Assembly: GCA_958295845.1 (NCBI GenBank)
Contig: OY282376.1
Location: forward strand, 4,849,022 to 4,913,021
Length of the DNA stretch: 64,000 bases
Source: Caldilineaceae bacterium
GTDB lineage: Bacteria > Chloroflexota > Anaerolineae > Caldilineales > Caldilineaceae
Direction of reading: 5' to 3'
The position numbers and the translations under genes were made by a program. Positions 61,546-64,000 of the stretch are shown piece by piece. The first letter of the stretch is position 1, and the number at the start of each line of letters is the position of its first letter. The notes under the pieces are model-generated. The model had not been told where the DNA came from, did not search any database, and saw only the letters and a program-made list of their open reading frames with translations.

Positions 61546-62397
61546 GTGGAACGAGAAGAAAGGTATATCGGGTCGATATCCGGCAGAATCATGGCCTACC
61601 TTCTGCTGGCGCTGGGGGCGATTATCTCGCTGATGCCGCTCTACTGGCTGGTCATGACCTCGCTGCGGCCCGCGGGCGCGGAATTCACCTACCCGCCCGA
61701 GTGGATTCCCTCCTCCTTCCACCCGGAAAACTATGGAATTGCCTGGAATCGCGCGCCGTTCTGGCTCTTCACTTTCAACAGCATTTTGGTCACCTTTCTG
61801 GCCACGCTGGGCACCCTTCTCACCGCCTCGATGGCGGCCTACGCCTTTGCCCGCATCCCCTTCTATGGGCGAAACGTCTGGTTCGCGCTGACGCTTTCGA
61901 CGATGATGCTGCCGTGGGCCGCTACGCTGATTCCGCGCTTCCTGCTCTTCAAGTTTATGGGCCTGTTCGATTCGCTGTGGCCGCTTTTTCTGCCCTTCTG
62001 GTTCGGCGGGGGAGGCTTCTATATCTTTCTTATCCGCCAGTTCATTATGACCCTGCCGGTCGAGATGGAAGAGGCGGCCGTTGTGGACGGCGCTTCACGA
62101 CTGCGCGTCTATCTTATGATTACGATGCCGCTGACCAAGCCTGCGATCGCGGCGGTGGGCGTTTTTTCCTTTATCCACCACTGGAACGACTTTATATCGC
62201 CGCTGATCTTCACCAACCGGGAAGAGACGCGCACGTTGGCGTTGGGTCTGCGCTACTTCGGCGACGAGCAGTTCACCGAGTTCCGGCTCATCATGGCCGT
62301 CGCCACGCTGATGCTTGTCCCCGTCCTCGTCGTCTTCTTCGCCGCCAACAAGTATTTCGTCTCCGGCGTCGCCCTCTCCGGCTTGGCCGGACGCTAG
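61546..62397 (+). CDS. Sugar ABC transporter permease, MalG/UgpE type (importer 2)
   Basis: Second channel subunit, 283 residues, six hydrophobic helices with ISLMPLYWLVMTSLRPAGAE in the first part. The EAA loop is MEEAAVVDGASRLRVYLMIT near 180-200. The start is GTG 61546 with GAGG about 8 bases upstream. There is no ATPase gene after it. Phytanoyl-CoA dioxygenase-type genes follow instead. Confidence 0.91.
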   Translation: MEREERYIGSISGRIMAYLLLALGAIISLMPLYWLVMTSLRPAGAEFTYPPEWIPSSFHPENYGIAWNRAPFWLFTFNSILVTFLATLGTLLTASMAAYAFARIPFYGRNVWFALTLSTMMLPWAATLIPRFLLFKFMGLFDSLWPLFLPFWFGGGGFYIFLIRQFIMTLPVEMEEAAVVDGASRLRVYLMITMPLTKPAIAAVGVFSFIHHWNDFISPLIFTNREETRTLALGLRYFGDEQFTEFRLIMAVATLMLVPVLVVFFAANKYFVSGVALSGLAGR

Positions 62398-62497
62398 AAT
62401 AACTCCTGGTACGGCGTTTTCGATTCTGAGTGCCGTCTGCGGCAGCGGAACCGCCAATACCGAAATCCGACAACGAAAGTTTTCTGGAGTACACACT

Positions 62498-63301
62498 ATG
62501 CAGAGTGCAAACGGAAACGAGGCGCCGACCGACCGCAGGGCGCTCACCGAAGAACAGATCAACCGCTTCTGGATCGACGGCTATCTGACGATTGGCAAGA
62601 TCCTGGAAGATGACGAGATAGAGCTGTTGCGGCGGGAGTATGATCACGAGTTCGAGCGGGCGCGCAAGGGCCGCAATCCACGGTTCCGCAACCTGTCGAT
62701 CGGCGATACCGACGACCTCGAGGCCAAGAACCAGGCCGAATCGCAGATGCTCCAGATCATGCAGATGTGCGAATACAACATCCACTTCCGCCGCCTGCTC
62801 TACGACGACCGCATTCTGGATATGGTCGAAGACCTGATCGGACCCAACATCCAGCTTTTCCACGACCAGGCCCTCTTCAAGCCTGCCCACCACGGCGGGC
62901 CGGTCCACTGGCACCAGGACAACGCCTACTGGAAGTGCAGCCCGCCCAATCTGGTCAGCTGCTGGCTGACGCTGGACGATGTGGACATTCACAACGGCGC
63001 CATGCAGTTCCTGCCGGGCACACATTTCCGCTCTGAAAATCACGACGAGGCGACGGACGAAAGCGTTCTGCTGGACATGGGTGACAAGGTCGAGCAGTCG
63101 AAAGCCGCGGTCATCGCGCTGCCAGCCGGCGGGGTGACGCTGCACCACTGCCAGACGTTGCACTACACCGCGCCCAACGTGACCGACCGCCAGCGCCGGG
63201 CCTTTGCCATCCACTTTATGAACCCTGGCACCAAGTCGCTGCGCGAAATGGAGTATCTGGAGGTGTCGTTCGAGCGGCCGATGCTGCGGATGCGGGTGTG
63301 A
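62498..63301 (+). CDS. Phytanoyl-CoA dioxygenase (PhyH) family protein, copy 1
   Basis: Probable Fe(II)/2-oxoglutarate-dependent oxygenase. The double-stranded beta-helix core has the metal-binding HxD in WHQDNAYW (near 138-145), the partner SCWLTLDDVDIHNGAMQFLPG, and the distal iron His with the 2-oxoglutarate region in GVTLHHCQTLHYTAPN then RRAFAIHFM. ATG 62498 has GGAG upstream; the longer frame starts inside the permease. Length is 267 residues. Bacterial members hydroxylate small molecules. The substrate is unknown, but placement after a sugar importer suggests modifying the imported compound. Confidence 0.9.
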   Translation: MQSANGNEAPTDRRALTEEQINRFWIDGYLTIGKILEDDEIELLRREYDHEFERARKGRNPRFRNLSIGDTDDLEAKNQAESQMLQIMQMCEYNIHFRRLLYDDRILDMVEDLIGPNIQLFHDQALFKPAHHGGPVHWHQDNAYWKCSPPNLVSCWLTLDDVDIHNGAMQFLPGTHFRSENHDEATDESVLLDMGDKVEQSKAAVIALPAGGVTLHHCQTLHYTAPNVTDRQRRAFAIHFMNPGTKSLREMEYLEVSFERPMLRMRV

Positions 63302-63379
63302 GGTCAGTTTTTAGTAGTCGGTTTCTGGTTTTTAGTCGTAGCGAGCGGCAGGGCAGGATCGATTTCCGGAGGACAGATA

Positions 63380-64000
63380 ATGCAGACCGCAAATGGGGAC
63401 AAAACAGCGGTCGAGCGCAAGGCGCTGACCGAAGACCAGGTCAACCGCTTCTGGACCGAGGGGTACCTGGGCATTGGCAAGATCCTGGAGAATGACGAAG
63501 TCGAGCTGTTGCGCCGGGAGTATGATCACGAGTTTGAACTGGCCAACAGCGGCCTTCATCCCAGGTTCCGCAGCCATGCCATCGGCGATACCAAGATGCT
63601 CCAGATCATGCAGATGTGCGAATACAACATCCATTTTCGCCGCCTGCTCTACGACGACCGCATCCTGGACATGGTCGAAGATCTGATTGGGCCGAACATC
63701 CAGCTGTTCCACGACCAGGCGCTTTTCAAACCGGCACGGCACGGCGGCCCCGCCCTCTGGCACCAGGACAACGCCTACTGGCGCTGCTCCCCGCCCAACC
63801 TGGTGAGTTGCTGGCTGACCCTGGACGACGTGGACGTGCATAACGGCGCGATGCAGTTCCTGCCGGGGACGCACTTCCACGCCGAGGACCACGAGCGGCT
63901 GGCCGACAACAGCGCCCTGCTCGATTTAGGGGACAAGGTCGACGACTCGAACGCGGTCGTTGTCCCCCTGCCGGCCGGTGGGGTGACGCTGCACCACTGC
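63380..64000 (+). CDS. Phytanoyl-CoA dioxygenase (PhyH) family protein, copy 2 (3' end cut by window)
   Basis: A tandem paralogue of the preceding gene, open to the window edge (207 codons visible). ATG 63380 follows GGAGG at 7 bases. It repeats the same landmarks: LTEDQVNRFWTEGYLGIGKIL, LWHQDNAYWRCSPPNLVSCW, NGAMQFLPGTHF and GGVTLHHC. Compared with copy 1 it lacks about 11 residues after IGDT, in a surface segment, and many other differences are conservative. The two genes probably act on related substrates or form a heteromer (inference). Confidence 0.9.
   Translation, partial: MQTANGDKTAVERKALTEDQVNRFWTEGYLGIGKILENDEVELLRREYDHEFELANSGLHPRFRSHAIGDTKMLQIMQMCEYNIHFRRLLYDDRILDMVEDLIGPNIQLFHDQALFKPARHGGPALWHQDNAYWRCSPPNLVSCWLTLDDVDVHNGAMQFLPGTHFHAEDHERLADNSALLDLGDKVDDSNAVVVPLPAGGVTLHHC

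Overview
The window is a high-GC, gene-dense bacterial chromosome segment. My best guess is Chloroflexota, near Anaerolineae/Caldilineales. This rests on the gene mix: a nusA-ylxR-infB-rbfA-nrnA-truB-ribF block, Tat-exported sugar-binding lipoproteins, Uma2 and Fic proteins, secreted SH3b proteins, and tandem phytanoyl-CoA dioxygenases. It also rests on Gram-positive-type SOS boxes. It is an inference from content, not a database match. No rRNA, CRISPR array, prophage or insertion sequence was seen; there is one tRNA, Arg(UCG).

Region 1 (1-8.7 kb): the end of a GNAT acetyltransferase gene, a small YvlD/holin-IV membrane protein, an overlapping sbcD-sbcC pair, then on the minus strand a GT1 glycosyltransferase and a lipoprotein joining a c-type haem motif to a sugar-dehydrogenase-like beta-propeller. 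Region 2 (8.7-17.5 kb): a minus-strand translation/transcription operon, nusA, ylxR, infB, rbfA, nrnA, truB, ribF. It has a recognisable promoter and leader hairpin, but no rimP ahead of nusA. Region 3 (17.6-31.5 kb): a phosphate-binding-like lipoprotein with uppP, tgt, a Uma2-family protein, recA with an SOS box inside its promoter, lysA, an EamA transporter, a 43-residue membrane peptide, two membrane-linked glycosyltransferase genes and mazG.

Region 4 (31.5-41.4 kb): tRNA-Arg, then three tandem minus-strand genes for exported proteins. They share one roughly 200-residue alpha/beta module (six copies in all), mixed with SH3b domains, and lie directly downstream of uvrA, which has its own SOS box. 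Region 5 (41.6-47 kb): Nudix hydrolase, GNAT, dynamin-like GTPase, a Fic protein and a second GNAT.

Region 6 (47.2-64 kb): an accessory catabolic region. Two sugar ABC importers (binding protein plus two permeases each, no ATPase) flank a sulfatase, a TIM-barrel sugar isomerase, an M20 peptidase and a Gfo/Idh/MocA oxidoreductase. The second importer is followed by two tandem phytanoyl-CoA dioxygenase genes, the last cut by the window end. In both importers an inverted repeat separates the binding-protein gene from the permeases. Between the two clusters lies a two-gene membrane-protein operon whose promoter carries an SOS-like box placed as in recA. It is divergent from a Fic gene with a three-copy palindromic operator candidate.

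The most interesting signals are the probable SOS regulon (recA, uvrA and the unknown membrane pair), the exported module/SH3b gene family, the Fic operator, and heptameric (CACTGAC) repeats that seed intergenic hairpins.
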